Numbered from the stretch's first letter, positions 10,488-20,994 are shown. The stretch is DNA of 64,000 bases from Bosea sp. AS-1 (GCF_002220095.1 NZ_CP022372.1:2080501-2144500); one strand, 5' to 3'. Made by a program: numbers and translations. The notes: generated by a model from the letters alone, not told the origin.

Positions 10488-11867
10488 TTGCAGAGCTTGT
10501 TCGGATTGGAACTCACGACCGCGCAGAAGGTGATCGTCGCCTCCGTGGTCATCCTGGTGCTTCTCGCTCTGCTCGGCCTGTTCGTGCGGCAGATCCAGGG
10601 CGGGCGCCTGCGCGTGCGCGGGCAGGCCGGTGGCCGGCAGCGGCAGCCGCGCCTCGGGATCGTGGATACCTATGACCTCGACCGGCAACGCCAGCTCGTG
10701 CTGATCCGCCGCGACAATGTCGAGCATCTCATCATGGTCGGCGGCGCCTCGGATGTGGTCGTCGAGACCAATATCCTGCGCAGCGGTGCTCGCGCCGCCG
10801 CACCCGCCTACAGCGAGGCCGCGGCGGGCGACAGGCCGCTGCCGCCCTTCGAGACGCTGGTGCCGCCGAGCGAGCCGGCCCTGCGGGCCGGCGAGGAAGC
10901 TCGCCGCGGCGGGCAGGCCCAGTCACCCGAGATCCTCCCGCATCTGCCGACCCGCCACGCACAACAGCAGACCCACGCAGAGGCCGCTGCCGCGGCGAGC
11001 GCCGGCGTGGCGGCTGCACTCGGCCTCGAGGCGATCGAAGCTGCTGCGACGCATTCCGCACCGGCTCCTGCCGCTCCACCCGTGCCGCCCCCCGCGGCGC
11101 CTGCTCCGGCTGCCCCGATCACCACCGGGCCGGCGCCGAGCTTCCCACGCGAGCATGCGCCGGCTCCGGCCGTCAGCGCGGACGAACTCGACGATATGAC
11201 GAAGCAGCTCGAGGCCGCGTTGAAGCGTCCGTTCTCGGCGGTGCGGCCCGCGAATGTTGCGGCCGAAGTGCAGGCCGAGTCGGTGGCAGCTCCGGCCAAG
11301 CCCGGCGCGCCCCGGCCCGCAGGGCGCGAGGAGCCCGTCGTCCAGCCGCCGAAGCCGGCCGAGCCACCCAAGCCCTTCTTCGAGTCGCCCAAGCCCGCGG
11401 AACAGTCCAAGCCCGTCGAGCCGGCCAAGTCTGCTGAGTCGGCCAAGCCTGCTGAATCAGCCAAGCCTGCGGAACCGGTCGTGGCTGCCGAACCCGCCAA
11501 GCCGGCGGAGCCGCCCAAGTCTTCCGAGGCACCTGTCACTCCCACGGCCCCGCAGCGGCCGGCCACCATCGCGGTGGACATGGAGGCCGAGCTCGAGGCC
11601 GCTCTCGGGTTGAAGCCCGCCCGGGTTGCTCCGAAGGCTGCCGAGCCGAAGACAACCGAGTCCAAGCAGGCCGAGGCCAAGCCCGCAAGCGAGCCACCAG
11701 CCGGTGGGAAGTCCGCCGAGGCCGAGAAGGCAGAGCAGCCGAAGCCCGCGGCTCCCGAGCCGGAGAAGCAGGCCGAGCCTGCCAAGGAGATCGACCCATT
11801 CTCCGTCGATGCGATCGAGGCTGAATTCGCCCGCCTTCTCGGCCGCGATCCCAAGTCGAAATCCTGA
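10488..11867 (+). CDS. fliO: Flagellar biosynthesis protein FliO with a very long Pro/Ala-rich tail
   Basis: FliO assists assembly of the FliP ring of the export gate. The chosen start gives 459 residues. A membrane helix (VIVASVVILVLLALLGLFV) follows the short N-terminus, and then the conserved FliO core (VDTYDLDRQRQLVLIRRDNV, then EHLIMVGGASDVVVETNI). The remaining ~350 residues are low complexity, rich in Pro, Ala, Lys and Glu, with repeated (A/S)KPAE-type units around window 11340-11790, and end in a short helix-like DPFSVDAIEAEFARLLGRD. FliO is normally 100-150 residues. The start is a TTG at 10488 preceded by AAGAGG; a TTG at 10437 with AAGG upstream would add 17 residues. fliP follows. 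Confidence 0.85.
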   Translation: MQSLFGLELTTAQKVIVASVVILVLLALLGLFVRQIQGGRLRVRGQAGGRQRQPRLGIVDTYDLDRQRQLVLIRRDNVEHLIMVGGASDVVVETNILRSGARAAAPAYSEAAAGDRPLPPFETLVPPSEPALRAGEEARRGGQAQSPEILPHLPTRHAQQQTHAEAAAAASAGVAAALGLEAIEAAATHSAPAPAAPPVPPPAAPAPAAPITTGPAPSFPREHAPAPAVSADELDDMTKQLEAALKRPFSAVRPANVAAEVQAESVAAPAKPGAPRPAGREEPVVQPPKPAEPPKPFFESPKPAEQSKPVEPAKSAESAKPAESAKPAEPVVAAEPAKPAEPPKSSEAPVTPTAPQRPATIAVDMEAELEAALGLKPARVAPKAAEPKTTESKQAEAKPASEPPAGGKSAEAEKAEQPKPAAPEPEKQAEPAKEIDPFSVDAIEAEFARLLGRDPKSKS

Positions 11868-12026
11868 GGGCGAAGGCGCGACGTTGTGCAGCCGGTTCCG
11901 GCCGGCTGCCATCAACAGGAATGTCGTCGATCCCGCGGCGGGCCGATCCGCCGCAGTTGCTTGCCGATCCTCGCCCGCTAGCTTCGTCTCGCCCGATCGG
12001 TTGAGTCGGGCGGCAGCGGCAGTCAT

Positions 12027-12794
12027 GTGACACTTCATCTCGCCACAGCAAGACGACGGCTTGGCCGGTCCCTGGCGGGAGCGGTGCTGCTGCTCGGCCT
12101 TCTCGTCGCGACACCTGTACTGCCGCAGACGCTGTCGCTCGACCTCGGGCAGGGCGGAGGGGTGGCGGAGCGGGCGCTTCAGCTCATCGCCGTCATCACG
12201 GTGCTGTCGCTGGCACCGTCGATCCTGGTGATGGTGACCTCGTTCACCCGTATCGTCGTGGTGCTGTCGCTGCTGCGCTCGGCACTCGGCACGCAAACGG
12301 CACCGCCGAACGCGGTGATCATCGGGCTCTCGCTGTTCCTGACCGGTTTCGTCATGGCGCCGACCTTGCGCGAGGCCTACACCAGCGCCGTGCAGCCGCT
12401 GGTGGCAGGGCAGATCCAGCCGCAGGAGGCCTATAACCGCGGCGTGGTGCCCTTCAAGGCCTTCATGCTGAAGAACGTGCGTGAGAAGGACCTGCAGCTT
12501 TTCCTCGACATGTCTCAGGGGCCGCGTCCGCAGCAGCCGCAGGATATCGGCATCGAGGTGCTGGTGCCCGCCTTCATGATCTCGGAGTTGCGCCGGGCGT
12601 TCGAGATCGGCTTCCTGCTGTTCGTGCCCTTCCTGATCATCGACCTCGTGGTGGCCTCGATCCTGATGTCGGTGGGCATGATGATGCTGCCGCCAGTGAC
12701 GGTGGCGTTGCCGTTCAAGCTGATCTTCTTCGTGCTGGTCGATGGCTGGGGGCTGGTCGCCGGCTCATTGGTGAAGAGCTATGGCGGGGGGTAG
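12027..12794 (+). CDS. fliP: Flagellar export protein FliP
   Basis: Forms the pentameric core of the export gate in the inner membrane. 255 residues: a cleavable signal peptide (LAGAVLLLGLLVATPVLPQ), then membrane helices including SLAPSILVMVTSFTRIVVVL, and the conserved segments LPFKLIFFVLVDGWGLVAGS and LVPAFMISELRRAFEIGFL. The start is a GTG, 159 bp after fliO. A stem-loop follows the stop. Confidence 0.98.
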   Translation: MTLHLATARRRLGRSLAGAVLLLGLLVATPVLPQTLSLDLGQGGGVAERALQLIAVITVLSLAPSILVMVTSFTRIVVVLSLLRSALGTQTAPPNAVIIGLSLFLTGFVMAPTLREAYTSAVQPLVAGQIQPQEAYNRGVVPFKAFMLKNVREKDLQLFLDMSQGPRPQQPQDIGIEVLVPAFMISELRRAFEIGFLLFVPFLIIDLVVASILMSVGMMMLPPVTVALPFKLIFFVLVDGWGLVAGSLVKSYGGG

Positions 12795-12811
12795 GCCGGT
12801 CGCCAGGACCT

Positions 12812-12840
12812 GAATCCAGTCAATGACATGGACTGGATTC
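12812..12840. terminator. Stem-loop after fliP
   Basis: GAATCCAGTC (12812-12821) and GACTGGATTC (12831-12840) form a perfect 10-bp stem with a 9-base loop, 18 bp after the fliP stop and between convergent fliP and rnd. It lacks a T-tract, so a Rho-independent role is weak; it may stabilise mRNA ends or be a repeat. Confidence 0.5.
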
Positions 12841-12927
12841 CTCAGCTTCTGAATCAGGCTTGCTTCCGCCCGGGCGCTAGGCCTGTTCTTGAGCTAGTGC
12901 TCTCCCAGGCAGATGGGGCGCCGAAGG

Positions 12928-14067
12928 TCAGTTTACCACAACGCGCCCGCGCTCGATGCGCAGGCTGAGCTGGCCGTTCTTCAGGGCGAGCGCCTTCTCG
13001 CCGAAGACTTCGCGGCGCCAGCCCTTCAGGGCCGCGACATCCGACAGCTCGTCAGAAGCGATGGCCTCCAGATCGTCGCTGGTGGCGATGATCTTCGGCG
13101 CGACGCGCTCGGCATCGGCTACGGATTTGAGCAGCACCTTGAGCAGGTCGAGCACCGCGCCATTGGTCGGCCGGCCGCGTTCGCGTTCCAGCCGGGGCAG
13201 GGTCTTGGGATCGATGGCGGCAGCGCGCTCGATCGCGGCCAGCACCTCGCCACCATTGCGGGAGCGCTCGAAGCCGTTGGGGACGGAGCGCAGCTCGGCC
13301 AGCGCCTCGACCGAGCGCGGACCGCGCTGGACGATATCCATCAGCGCGTCGTCCTTGAGCACGCGCTGGCGCGGCACGTCGCGGGTCTGCGCCTCGCGCT
13401 CACGCCAAGCCGCGACTTCCATCAGTATCGGCAATTCGCGCGGCTTGCGGACGCGGCCCTTGAGGCGCAGCCAGGCGTTCTCCGGCTTGACCTCATAAGT
13501 GGCAGGCGAGCTCAGCACGGCCATTTCCTCGGCGACCCAGCCCTCGCGGCCGGAGGCGTCGAGGTCCTCCTTCAGCGCCAGGTAGATCTGGCGCAGATGG
13601 GTGACGTCCGATTCGGCATAGGAGAGCTGGGCGTCGGTCAGCGGCCGGCGTGACCAGTCGGTGAAGCGCGAGGACTTGTCGATGCGCGCCTTGGCGAGAT
13701 CGTTGGCGAGCTGCTCGTAGCCGACCGAGTCGCCGTAGCCACAGACCATGGCGGCGACCTGGGTGTCGAAGAGCGGTGTCGGCAGCACGCGGCCGAGCAG
13801 CCAGACGATCTCCAGATCCTGGCGGGCGGCATGGAAGACCTTGACCACCGCCTCGTTGGTCATCAGTGCGAAGAAGGGAGCGAGATCGATGCCCTGCGCC
13901 AGCGGATCGACGAGCACGGCCTCGTCGGGCGAGGCGAGCTGGATCAGGCAGAGCTTGGGATAATAGGTCGTCTCGCGCAGGAACTCGGTGTCGACCGTGA
14001 CAAAGGGGTGGGTCGCAAGACGTTCGCAGGCGGCGGCGAGCTCGGCGGTGTCGGAGATCAGGTGCAT
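12928..14067 (-). CDS. rnd: Ribonuclease D
   Basis: 3'-5' exoribonuclease that trims tRNA precursors. 379 residues. The DEDDy exonuclease residues are visible: Asp26 and Glu28 in [11 protein letters not shown], Asp84 in [13 protein letters not shown], and Tyr150/Asp154 in QLSYAESDV. An HRDC domain occupies about residues 205-285 ([20 protein letters not shown] region). It is divergent from aspS across 138 bp. The shorter single-HRDC form is usual in alphaproteobacteria. Confidence 0.96.
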   Translation of the reverse strand: MHLISDTAELAAACERLATHPFVTVDTEFLRETTYYPKLCLIQLASPDEAVLVDPLAQGIDLAPFFALMTNEAVVKVFHAARQDLEIVWLLGRVLPTPLFDTQVAAMVCGYGDSVGYEQLANDLAKARIDKSSRFTDWSRRPLTDAQLSYAESDVTHLRQIYLALKEDLDASGREGWVAEEMAVLSSPATYEVKPENAWLRLKGRVRKPRELPILMEVAAWREREAQTRDVPRQRVLKDDALMDIVQRGPRSVEALAELRSVPNGFERSRNGGEVLAAIERAAAIDPKTLPRLERERGRPTNGAVLDLLKVLLKSVADAERVAPKIIATSDDLEAIASDELSDVAALKGWRREVFGEKALALKNGQLSLRIERGRVVVN

Positions 14068-14205
14068 GATCTTCGGCTCTTAGCAGACACAGGGGGCCGA
14101 TGTCGCGGCCGTTCTTGACATTTCGGGCGCGCGCGTGTGGTTAGCCCCGAGCTGTGCGCTGGCCCCTCCGGCCGGCTCCCGACGCATTTCCGAAAGACCG
14201 ACCCC

Positions 14206-15990
14206 GTGACTCTGCATCGCTACCGTTCCCACACCTGCGGCGCGCTCCGTGACAGCGACATCGGCCAGAATGTCCGCCTCTCCGGCTGGTGCCACCGCAT
14301 CCGCGACCATGGCGGCGTGCTCTTCATCGACCTGCGCGACCATTACGGCATGACGCAGGTCGTGGTGGACCCGGATTCGCCGGCCTTCGCCGATGCCGAA
14401 ACGTTGCGCTCGGAATGGGTCGTGCGCATCGACGGCAGGGTCAAGGCGCGTCTCGCCGGCACCGAGAACGCCAACCTGCCGACCGGTGCTGTCGAGGTCT
14501 TCGCGACCGGCATCGAGGTTCTGGGTCCCTCGGCCGAATTGCCGCTGCCGGTATTCGGCGATCTCGAATACCCCGAGGACACCCGCCTGAAGTACCGCTT
14601 CCTCGACCTGCGTCGCGAGAAGCTGCACAACAACATCATGCTGCGCACCAAGGTCATCGACTCGATGCGCCAACGGATGAAGGCGGCCGGCTTCTCCGAA
14701 TTCCAGACGCCGATCCTGACCGCCTCCTCGCCGGAAGGCGCGCGCGACTTTCTGGTGCCGAGCCGCCTCCATGCCGGCAAGTTCTACGCGCTGCCGCAGG
14801 CGCCGCAGCAGTACAAGCAGCTCCTGATGATGGCGGGCTTCGACCGCTACTTCCAGATCGCGCCCTGCTTCCGCGACGAGGATCCGCGCGCCGACCGCCT
14901 GCCGGGTGAGTTCTACCAGCTCGACGTCGAGATGAGCTTCGTCGAGCAGGAGGACGTGTTCGCGACGATGGAGCCGGTGATCACCGGCGTCTTCGAGGAG
15001 TTCGCCGAAGGCAAGAAAGTCGCGCGCAACTGGCCGCGCATTCCCTATGCCGAAGCGATGGCGAAATACGGTTCCGACAAGCCGGACCTGCGCAACCCGA
15101 TCGAGATGCAGGACGTTTCCGAGCATTTCCGAGGCTCGGGCTTCAAGGTCTTCGCGCGGATCCTCGAAGGCGACAAGAACCGCGTCTGGGCCATTCCGGC
15201 GCCGAACGGCGGCAGCCGGGCTTTCTGCGACCGGATGAACTCCTGGGCGCAAGGGGAAGGCCAGCCCGGCCTCGGCTATCTGATCGTCAAGGAGGACGGC
15301 GAAGGGCAGGGGCCGATCGCCAACAACATCGGGCCGGAGCGCGTCGCTGCGATCGTCAGGCAGATGGGGCTGAAGGGCGGCGATGCCTGCTTCTTCGTCG
15401 CGGGCGACCCCGACAAGTTCGTGAAGTTCGCCGGCTCGGCCCGCAACAAAGTGGGCCAGGAGCTCGGGCTGATCGACGAGAACGCCTTCGCCTTCGCCTG
15501 GATCGTCGACTTCCCGATGTTCGAGTACAACGAGGACGAGAAGAAGATCGATTTCTCGCATAACCCCTTCTCGATGCCGCAGGGTGGCTTGAAGGCGCTG
15601 ACCGAGGAGGATCCGCTCTCGCTCAAAGCGTTCCAGTACGACATCGCCTGCAACGGCTTCGAGCTGGCCTCCGGCGGCATCCGCAACCACCGCCCCGAGG
15701 CGATGGTGAAGGCCTTCGAGATCGCCGGCTATGGCGAGGAGACGGTGATCGAGCGCTTCGGCGGCATGTATCGCGCGTTCCAGTACGGCGCGCCGCCGCA
15801 TGGCGGCATGGCGGCCGGCGTCGACCGCATCATCATGCTGCTGGCGGGGGCGACGAACCTGCGCGAGGTCGCGCTGTTCCCGATGAACCAGCAGGCCGTC
15901 GACCTGCTGATGGGGGCACCGGCCGAGGCGACGCCGAAGCAGCTGCGCGAGGCGCATCTGCGCGTCAACATGCCCGAAAAGAACGGCTGA
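14206..15990 (+). CDS. aspS: Aspartyl-tRNA synthetase
   Basis: Class II synthetase, 594 residues from a GTG at 14206 (protein [20 protein letters not shown]). It shows an N-terminal OB fold binding the anticodon, then motif 1, motif 2 ([20 protein letters not shown]) and motif 3 ([16 protein letters not shown]), with the bacterial GAD insertion between. Bacterial AspRS of this length in species without AsnRS is often non-discriminating and works with GatCAB; that is not testable here. An upstream in-frame GTG/ATG would add unrelated residues. Two small lipoprotein genes follow closely. Confidence 0.97.
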   Translation: MTLHRYRSHTCGALRDSDIGQNVRLSGWCHRIRDHGGVLFIDLRDHYGMTQVVVDPDSPAFADAETLRSEWVVRIDGRVKARLAGTENANLPTGAVEVFATGIEVLGPSAELPLPVFGDLEYPEDTRLKYRFLDLRREKLHNNIMLRTKVIDSMRQRMKAAGFSEFQTPILTASSPEGARDFLVPSRLHAGKFYALPQAPQQYKQLLMMAGFDRYFQIAPCFRDEDPRADRLPGEFYQLDVEMSFVEQEDVFATMEPVITGVFEEFAEGKKVARNWPRIPYAEAMAKYGSDKPDLRNPIEMQDVSEHFRGSGFKVFARILEGDKNRVWAIPAPNGGSRAFCDRMNSWAQGEGQPGLGYLIVKEDGEGQGPIANNIGPERVAAIVRQMGLKGGDACFFVAGDPDKFVKFAGSARNKVGQELGLIDENAFAFAWIVDFPMFEYNEDEKKIDFSHNPFSMPQGGLKALTEEDPLSLKAFQYDIACNGFELASGGIRNHRPEAMVKAFEIAGYGEETVIERFGGMYRAFQYGAPPHGGMAAGVDRIIMLLAGATNLREVALFPMNQQAVDLLMGAPAEATPKQLREAHLRVNMPEKNG

Positions 15991-15995
15991 CGACC

Positions 15996-16367
15996 ATGCC
16001 TCTGCTGCCTGCCGGGCGAGCCTTGCCGCTCGCCTGTCTCTTCGCGCTGTCGCTTGGCGCCTGCGTTGCCGGCCAGGCTGACACCAGCTCGGGCCGCGCT
16101 TCGGCGCTCGCGACGACGATCTCGCGGGCGAGCGCCTGCAAGGCCGGCTCGCCGCAGCGCGGGACGCTGGAGCGCTTTCTCGCGACCGAGACGGCGCGTG
16201 GCGCGAGCGCGGAGCAGATCGCCGCGGCGCGCTCGGCCTATGTCTCGGTTTCCGAGGCCGAAATGATCAATCAGGCCGCGCAACCGCAAGCCTGCACGGC
16301 CGAGGAGCGTGCGGCGCTGAAGGAGCGCATGGCCCGGATCAGGGCCGGGCAGTTCGAGCAGCTCTGA
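15996..16367 (+). CDS. Small putative lipoprotein, unknown function
   Basis: 123 residues, starting 5 bp after the aspS stop, so probably co-transcribed. It has an N-terminal hydrophobic segment with a lipobox (LSLGAC, Cys near residue 23), predicting lipidation and outer- or inner-membrane anchoring. The mature part is helical and Ala/Glu/Arg-rich. A Cys48/Cys104 pair may form a disulfide. It resembles the next gene in layout (lipobox, conserved Cys pair, alpha-helical body); I do not recognise a named family. Confidence 0.72.
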   Translation: MPLLPAGRALPLACLFALSLGACVAGQADTSSGRASALATTISRASACKAGSPQRGTLERFLATETARGASAEQIAAARSAYVSVSEAEMINQAAQPQACTAEERAALKERMARIRAGQFEQL

Positions 16368-16385
16368 TACGGCGGCGCCGGGCCC

Positions 16386-16679
16386 ATGCTTCCGAAACCG
16401 CTTCTCGGCTGCCTGCTTCTGCTCGGCCTCGCCGCCTGCACGACGGCCGGCCCCGTTCCGGGCACCGTCGAATACGCTGCCGCGACTCTCTCGCGCGGAT
16501 ATGATTGCGGTCTGCGCGTCGACCGCGGCCGCATCATCGCGCGCCTCGGAAAGCAGGAACGAGCAAGCTTCCTCGCGGTCAACGCCAGCTACGCCGTGAA
16601 GTCGTACAAGGCGCCGCATGCCTGCGGGAGCCTCGAGCGCGAGCGGGTGCAGGGCGAGCTCGCGGCCTTGTCGCGCTGA
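16386..16679 (+). CDS. Second small putative lipoprotein, unknown function
   Basis: 97 residues, 18 bp after the preceding lipoprotein gene. Signal peptide LLGCLLLLGLAAC with a lipobox Cys, then a short domain with two further cysteines (YDCGLRVDRGR and APHACGSLERE), suggesting a disulfide. Probably an outer-membrane or periplasmic lipoprotein. Shared architecture with its neighbour suggests a paralogous pair, but the sequences are too divergent to prove it by eye. Confidence 0.7.
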   Translation: MLPKPLLGCLLLLGLAACTTAGPVPGTVEYAAATLSRGYDCGLRVDRGRIIARLGKQERASFLAVNASYAVKSYKAPHACGSLERERVQGELAALSR

Positions 16680-16721
16680 ATTTGCTTGATTCCGGCCGGT
16701 CTGCATGGCCAGAAGGCCGCG

Positions 16722-17603
16722 ATGCCCGCCGCCGCGATCACCGCCATCGTCGTCAGCTACGACAGCGCTGAAGTCCTGCCCGCCTGCCTCGATGCGCTGG
16801 CAGGGGAGAGCGTACCGGCCATCGTCGTCGACAATGCCAGCGGCGACGACAGCCGGGCCATCGCGGCGAAACGGGGAGCGCGGGTTATCGCCAATGCCCG
16901 CAACGAGGGTTACGGCCGCGCCAACAACCTTGGCGTCGCGGCAGCGGACACGCCTTATGTGCTGATCGTCAATCCCGATCTGGAGCTGAAGCCGGGCGCT
17001 GCTGCGGCCTTGCTGGAAGCGGCGGAGCGCTATCCCGATGCCGGGATGCTGGCGCCACGCATCGTCGAGCCATCGGGACGTGTCTTCCTACAGCCGCGCT
17101 CGCTGCTCTCGCCTGGTCATCTCAACCGCAGCGGCGCGATGGCGGTGCCAGGGGGCGACGCCTGCCTGCCTTTCCTGTCCGGTGCCTGCCTGCTGGTCCG
17201 GCGGGAGCTGTTTCTGGCGCTCGGTGGCTTCGATCCGGCGATCTTCCTGTTCTACGAGGATGACGATCTCTGCCGTCGCATGCGCGATGCCGGCCATGCG
17301 CTTGTCCATGTCCATGGCGCGGAGGCGCGGCATGGACGCGGGAAGTCCAGCGCTCCGTCGCCGCAGCGGCGCTTCAAGGCTCGCTGGCACCTCGCATGGT
17401 CGGAGCGCTACATCGCCCGCAAATACGGCTTGCCGCAGCCGAAGCCGGTGCGGACGCTGGAAAACCTCGGCAAGGCATTGGGGTACGGGCTCCTCCTCAA
17501 GCGCGAGAAGATGTTCGCCCACGCGGGTTCCGCTGCTGGCGCGCGCGCCTGGGCACGCGGCGAGACGGCGCTGGTGCATGAGGGGCTCGCGGAACTGCCG
17601 TGA
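16722..17603 (+). CDS. GT2 family glycosyltransferase (WbbL-like)
   Basis: Predicted cytoplasmic sugar transferase for polysaccharide or LPS. 293 residues from the ATG at 16722. GT-A fold landmarks are AIVVSYDSAEVLPACLDAL at the N-terminus, VVDNASGDDS, NEGYGRANNLG, the nucleotide/metal motif IVNPDLEL, and the catalytic FDPAIFLFYEDDDLCRRM segment. This combination is typical of rhamnosyltransferase-like GT2 enzymes. A TTG at 16686 would extend it by 12 residues. A hexapeptide acetyltransferase gene is convergent, which suggests a small glycan-modification locus. The sugar and acceptor are not known. Confidence 0.88.
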   Translation: MPAAAITAIVVSYDSAEVLPACLDALAGESVPAIVVDNASGDDSRAIAAKRGARVIANARNEGYGRANNLGVAAADTPYVLIVNPDLELKPGAAAALLEAAERYPDAGMLAPRIVEPSGRVFLQPRSLLSPGHLNRSGAMAVPGGDACLPFLSGACLLVRRELFLALGGFDPAIFLFYEDDDLCRRMRDAGHALVHVHGAEARHGRGKSSAPSPQRRFKARWHLAWSERYIARKYGLPQPKPVRTLENLGKALGYGLLLKREKMFAHAGSAAGARAWARGETALVHEGLAELP

Positions 17604-17626
17604 TCGGCGGGTAGTGGCGAGACCGG

Positions 17627-18340
17627 CTACCGTGTTTTCGCGACGGCGCCGATGAAGTCGTGGATCCGGTCGCTGAGCAGGAGCGGCAGCAGCGCATCGA
17701 TCTGTGGCTTCGGCAGGTTCCACCAGCGTGTCGCGAGGAGCGCGGCGATCGTCGCCTCGTCGAAACGCAGGCGCACCACCCGGGCCGGATTGCCGGCGAC
17801 GATGGCATAGGGCGGCACGTCGCGCGTCACCACGGCGCGCGCGGCGACCGCGGCGCCATGGCCGATCGTGACGCCGGACAGGACCATGCATTGCGAGCCG
17901 AGCCAGACATCATGCCCGATGACCACATCGCCGCGTGTCGTGTCATGGCCTGTAAGGCCGGCGGCATCGGGCCAGATCCGGGGCATGGCCGGGAACGGAT
18001 AGCTCGTCGTCCAGTCGAGCCGATGGTTGCCGCCGAGCAGGATCTCGACTCCGTCGGCGATCGAACCATAGCGGCCGATGACGAGCCTCGCTCCGCTCTC
18101 GGGAAAGCGCACCTTCGGCCGCCCATAGGTATAGGGGCCGACCACGATCTGGCCCGGCCGCCGGGCGACGAGATGCGCCAGATGCAGCCGGGTCTGGTTG
18201 TCGCGGTTGAAGCGCTTGCGCAGCAGGCCGCGTGCGGTCTGCGGCAAGCCGGCCCACCAGGCCTGCAACGCGGATGGGCGCCAGTCGCGATCCTCGGCCG
18301 CGACGGCGTCCATAGCTTTGCCCGGCGACGTGTGGCTCAC
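17627..18340 (-). CDS. Left-handed beta-helix (CatB/Xat-type) acetyltransferase
   Basis: 237 residues. The middle has the hexapeptide-repeat pattern of acyl-CoA-dependent O-acetyltransferases: [20 protein letters not shown], then [12 protein letters not shown] (the xenobiotic acetyltransferase loop with the catalytic His), and [20 protein letters not shown] followed by [20 protein letters not shown] and [11 protein letters not shown]. The C-terminal [19 protein letters not shown] is the usual Xat cap. An N-terminal ~60-residue extension is unusual for the family and contains [19 protein letters not shown]. It likely acetylates a sugar of a surface glycan, given the neighbouring glycosyltransferase. 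Confidence 0.88.
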   Translation of the reverse strand: MSHTSPGKAMDAVAAEDRDWRPSALQAWWAGLPQTARGLLRKRFNRDNQTRLHLAHLVARRPGQIVVGPYTYGRPKVRFPESGARLVIGRYGSIADGVEILLGGNHRLDWTTSYPFPAMPRIWPDAAGLTGHDTTRGDVVIGHDVWLGSQCMVLSGVTIGHGAAVAARAVVTRDVPPYAIVAGNPARVVRLRFDEATIAALLATRWWNLPKPQIDALLPLLLSDRIHDFIGAVAKTR

Positions 18341-18377
18341 GCGCGCCGGTTCCCGCTGCGACTGGGCATGCCTCGGC

Positions 18378-20207
18378 TCACTGAGCCTCTGCCTTGACGT
18401 CGATCTTGTCGAAGATCTCGGTCGGCTGGCTGATGGTCAGCACATCGGCAAGTCCGAGGCCCGTCGGCGATTTCGCCGACGCGTCGATGGTTAGCGTGCC
18501 GGGTTTGGCGACGAAGCGCGAGGCGGCGGAGGCCAGCGTCTTCGCCGCTTCCGAGGGGCCGAGTATGGCGGCCAGGCCAACGCTGGCGACCATAGTGAAC
18601 TGCTGGCGCACCTCCTCGACCTTGCGCTTGGTCTTGCGCGCCTGGTTCTCGATCAGCTTCTCGACGAGGCCGAAATTCTGCAGCTTGACCTGCAGGTTGC
18701 GGGCGGTCGCGCCGAGCGCCGCGACCTGGGCGAGCGCGAGGTCGCTCGAGAACAGGTCCTGCGTGACGTTGCCAAGGGTGCCCTTGGCATCGAGCTGGAC
18801 GAGGCCGGCGCTGCCGAGCGAGAGCGTGCGGATGGCAAGCTCGTTCTTGGCGGCTTCCCAGGCGAGGTCGAGCTTCGCCGAGAGGTCGAGCTTGTCGATG
18901 CCCATGGCGAGCATGTCCTTCAGCGCCGGATTGTCGCCGGTGTCGACCACCGGAGTGACCAGCTTGTCGATGGTCAGGCCCAGGCTCGTCGGGATGCCGT
19001 TCAGCGGCTCGCCGCCCTTGAGCTCGAAGGTGCCGAGCGCGATCTTGATCGGCTGCTTGCCCGGAATGATCGGCGGCGCGTCGACCGACAGGCCGGTCAG
19101 GCGCATGGTCCCGAGCTTCGGGATGAAGCGGCGGTAGTCGATCTGCTCCAGATCCTGATCCGGGCTTGCGAGCATGGCCCGCAATTCACGCAGGGAATTG
19201 GTGAACGAGAAGCCGGAATAGCTGATCGAATCGACCCGGCCCTTGCCGGGGCCGGTGGCGAACGCCATGCCCTCGATCGCGAAGCCCGATTTGTCGGGGG
19301 CGTTCTCGCCGAAGGCGATGCGGTCGATGGTCCACTCGACCGGATCCTTCGCCTTGGCGCCCTCGGTCGCCGGTGGGCGAATGACGGCCTTGAAATCGCG
19401 GGCCTCGCCGCTGCCATAGTCGAACATGTCGAACAGGGTCAGCATCGACAGGGCGAAGCCCTTTTCAAGCTCGCTCTTGCCGTCGCTCTTGTCCGCCGTC
19501 TTGTCATCGGCCTTCTTCTCGAGCTCCTCGGAGGCCTTTCCAACCTTGTCGAGGAGATCGAGCAGCGGCTCGGGACCGACCTTCGCCGCGAAACCGCGCG
19601 CCGTGGTCTTGCCGATCGACATCTTGCCGGCCTTGCCCATGTCGAGGTCGTAGCCGTCCTGCTCGAAGCTGCCGATCACCGGCACATAGGGCTCGTTCGC
19701 GTCGGCCGTGGTCTTTTCGGTGAGGACGCGGGCCGACTGCTTCAGGTCGAGCATGTCGAAGGCCGTGCGCTTCAGCGTTCCCTTGATCGGGCCGGTCGCC
19801 CCGCCCGTCGCCTCGATGCCGGCGCTGGCCGATTCGCCGTGCCCGATCTTGCCGTCGCGGATATCGGTGAAGCGGATGTCGCGGTAGGTGGTGGTCTGCT
19901 TCTGCTCGCCGAAGGCCTGCTCCATGGTGAGCTCGGGCGCGCTGATCTCGGTCGCGGTCAGCTTGCCGATCCGCGCCGCCGCTGGTTCGTTCGCACCCTT
20001 GGCGAACAGCGCGAGAAAGGCGTCCTTCTCCAGATTCGAGCCTTTGACGGCGACCTTCGGGATCGTGATGACGAGGCGCCCGAGGTCGAGCTTGACGTTG
20101 TCGACCTGGAAATCGGCGGCCCCGGCAGGGGCGGAAAGAGCGATGAATACAGCCGCGAGAGCCGTGCTCCCGAGTTGCGTTGGCCGGCGAAGGCGCGCAG
20201 CGGTCAT
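18378..20207 (-). CDS. Large secreted protein of unknown function
   Basis: 609 residues, starting at an ATG with AGGAGA upstream. A clear Sec signal peptide ([17 protein letters not shown], cleaved near AADFQ) leads to a protein built of beta-rich segments around repeated phrases such as [20 protein letters not shown] and [14 protein letters not shown] Lys/Asp/Glu-rich stretch ([20 protein letters not shown]) lies near residue 240. No membrane segment after the signal and no catalytic motif were seen. Periplasmic location is inferred. It diverges from the DUF192 gene across 204 bp. The pattern vaguely recalls AsmA-like or lipid-binding repeats, but I do not recognise the family. Confidence 0.82.
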   Translation of the reverse strand: MTAARLRRPTQLGSTALAAVFIALSAPAGAADFQVDNVKLDLGRLVITIPKVAVKGSNLEKDAFLALFAKGANEPAAARIGKLTATEISAPELTMEQAFGEQKQTTTYRDIRFTDIRDGKIGHGESASAGIEATGGATGPIKGTLKRTAFDMLDLKQSARVLTEKTTADANEPYVPVIGSFEQDGYDLDMGKAGKMSIGKTTARGFAAKVGPEPLLDLLDKVGKASEELEKKADDKTADKSDGKSELEKGFALSMLTLFDMFDYGSGEARDFKAVIRPPATEGAKAKDPVEWTIDRIAFGENAPDKSGFAIEGMAFATGPGKGRVDSISYSGFSFTNSLRELRAMLASPDQDLEQIDYRRFIPKLGTMRLTGLSVDAPPIIPGKQPIKIALGTFELKGGEPLNGIPTSLGLTIDKLVTPVVDTGDNPALKDMLAMGIDKLDLSAKLDLAWEAAKNELAIRTLSLGSAGLVQLDAKGTLGNVTQDLFSSDLALAQVAALGATARNLQVKLQNFGLVEKLIENQARKTKRKVEEVRQQFTMVASVGLAAILGPSEAAKTLASAASRFVAKPGTLTIDASAKSPTGLGLADVLTISQPTEIFDKIDVKAEAQ

Positions 20208-20411
20208 GAAAATCTCCTGTTCAATGCCGGGCGAAACTGCCGCAACCGGACGGCGAAAGAAAGTCACCCATCGCCGGGGCGCGTCATAGGAGCGGATGAT
20301 CGTGACGGAAATCTTGACCTGATGCGGCAGAAGGCCGCTTTCTGCCGAAGATTCGCCATGGCCGCCTTCTAGGGCGGAACCGGGCGATGATCGCCAGGGA
20401 GTCGAGAAGCG

Positions 20412-20894
20412 ATGCACGCCGTCCGCACCACCTTTGCCGCCATCGCGCTTTTCCTCGTTGCGCTCGCCCCCGCAGGGGCCTGGGCGCAGGCCCAGTCCGC
20501 CGGAGCGGAAGCCGCGGGTCTCGAGGCGCTGACGATCGTCAGCGGCGGCACCCGCCACGCCTTCCATGTCGAGGTGATGCGTACGCCGGATCAACGCGCC
20601 AAGGGGCTGATGTACCGCAACTATCTGCCACCGGACCGGGGCATGCTGTTTGACTTCGGCGCAAGCGAGCCGGTGGCGATGTGGATGCAGAATACCTATA
20701 TCCCGCTGGATATGCTGTTCATCCGGGCCGACGGCACAATCGCGCGCATCGCGGAGAACACCGAGCCGCTCTCGACGCGGACGATTCCCTCGGGCGAGCC
20801 GGTGCTTTCGGTGCTGGAGATCAACGGCGGCGTCAGCAAGCAGCTCGGTATCAAGGCGGGCGACAAGGTGGAGCACAAGCTGTTCAAACGCTGA
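20412..20894 (+). CDS. DUF192 family exported protein
   Basis: 160 residues with a signal peptide ending GAWAQAQ. The mature part has the DUF192 signature: VEVMRTPDQRAKGLMYRNYL, then DRGMLFDFGASEPVAMWMQN, TYIPLDMLFI and VLEINGGVSKQLGIKAGDKV. Function of the family is not established; the fold is a small beta barrel and members are usually periplasmic or surface-exposed. It lies upstream of tRNA-Pro and faces the large unknown secreted protein. Confidence 0.92.
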   Translation: MHAVRTTFAAIALFLVALAPAGAWAQAQSAGAEAAGLEALTIVSGGTRHAFHVEVMRTPDQRAKGLMYRNYLPPDRGMLFDFGASEPVAMWMQNTYIPLDMLFIRADGTIARIAENTEPLSTRTIPSGEPVLSVLEINGGVSKQLGIKAGDKVEHKLFKR

Positions 20895-20994
20895 GCGGTT
20901 GACTGGCATCGTCCGAGACGAAGTCGCAAGAGCGGCTTTGGCTTGCGGTTCGAGGCCATGGCGTGATAGCGAACCGCAACGTTTCGAGTGCCGT

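Noticed and set aside
12025..12027. ATG at 12025 as the fliP start
   Set aside because: It is out of frame with fliP; the GTG at 12027 is in frame and gives the expected signal peptide.
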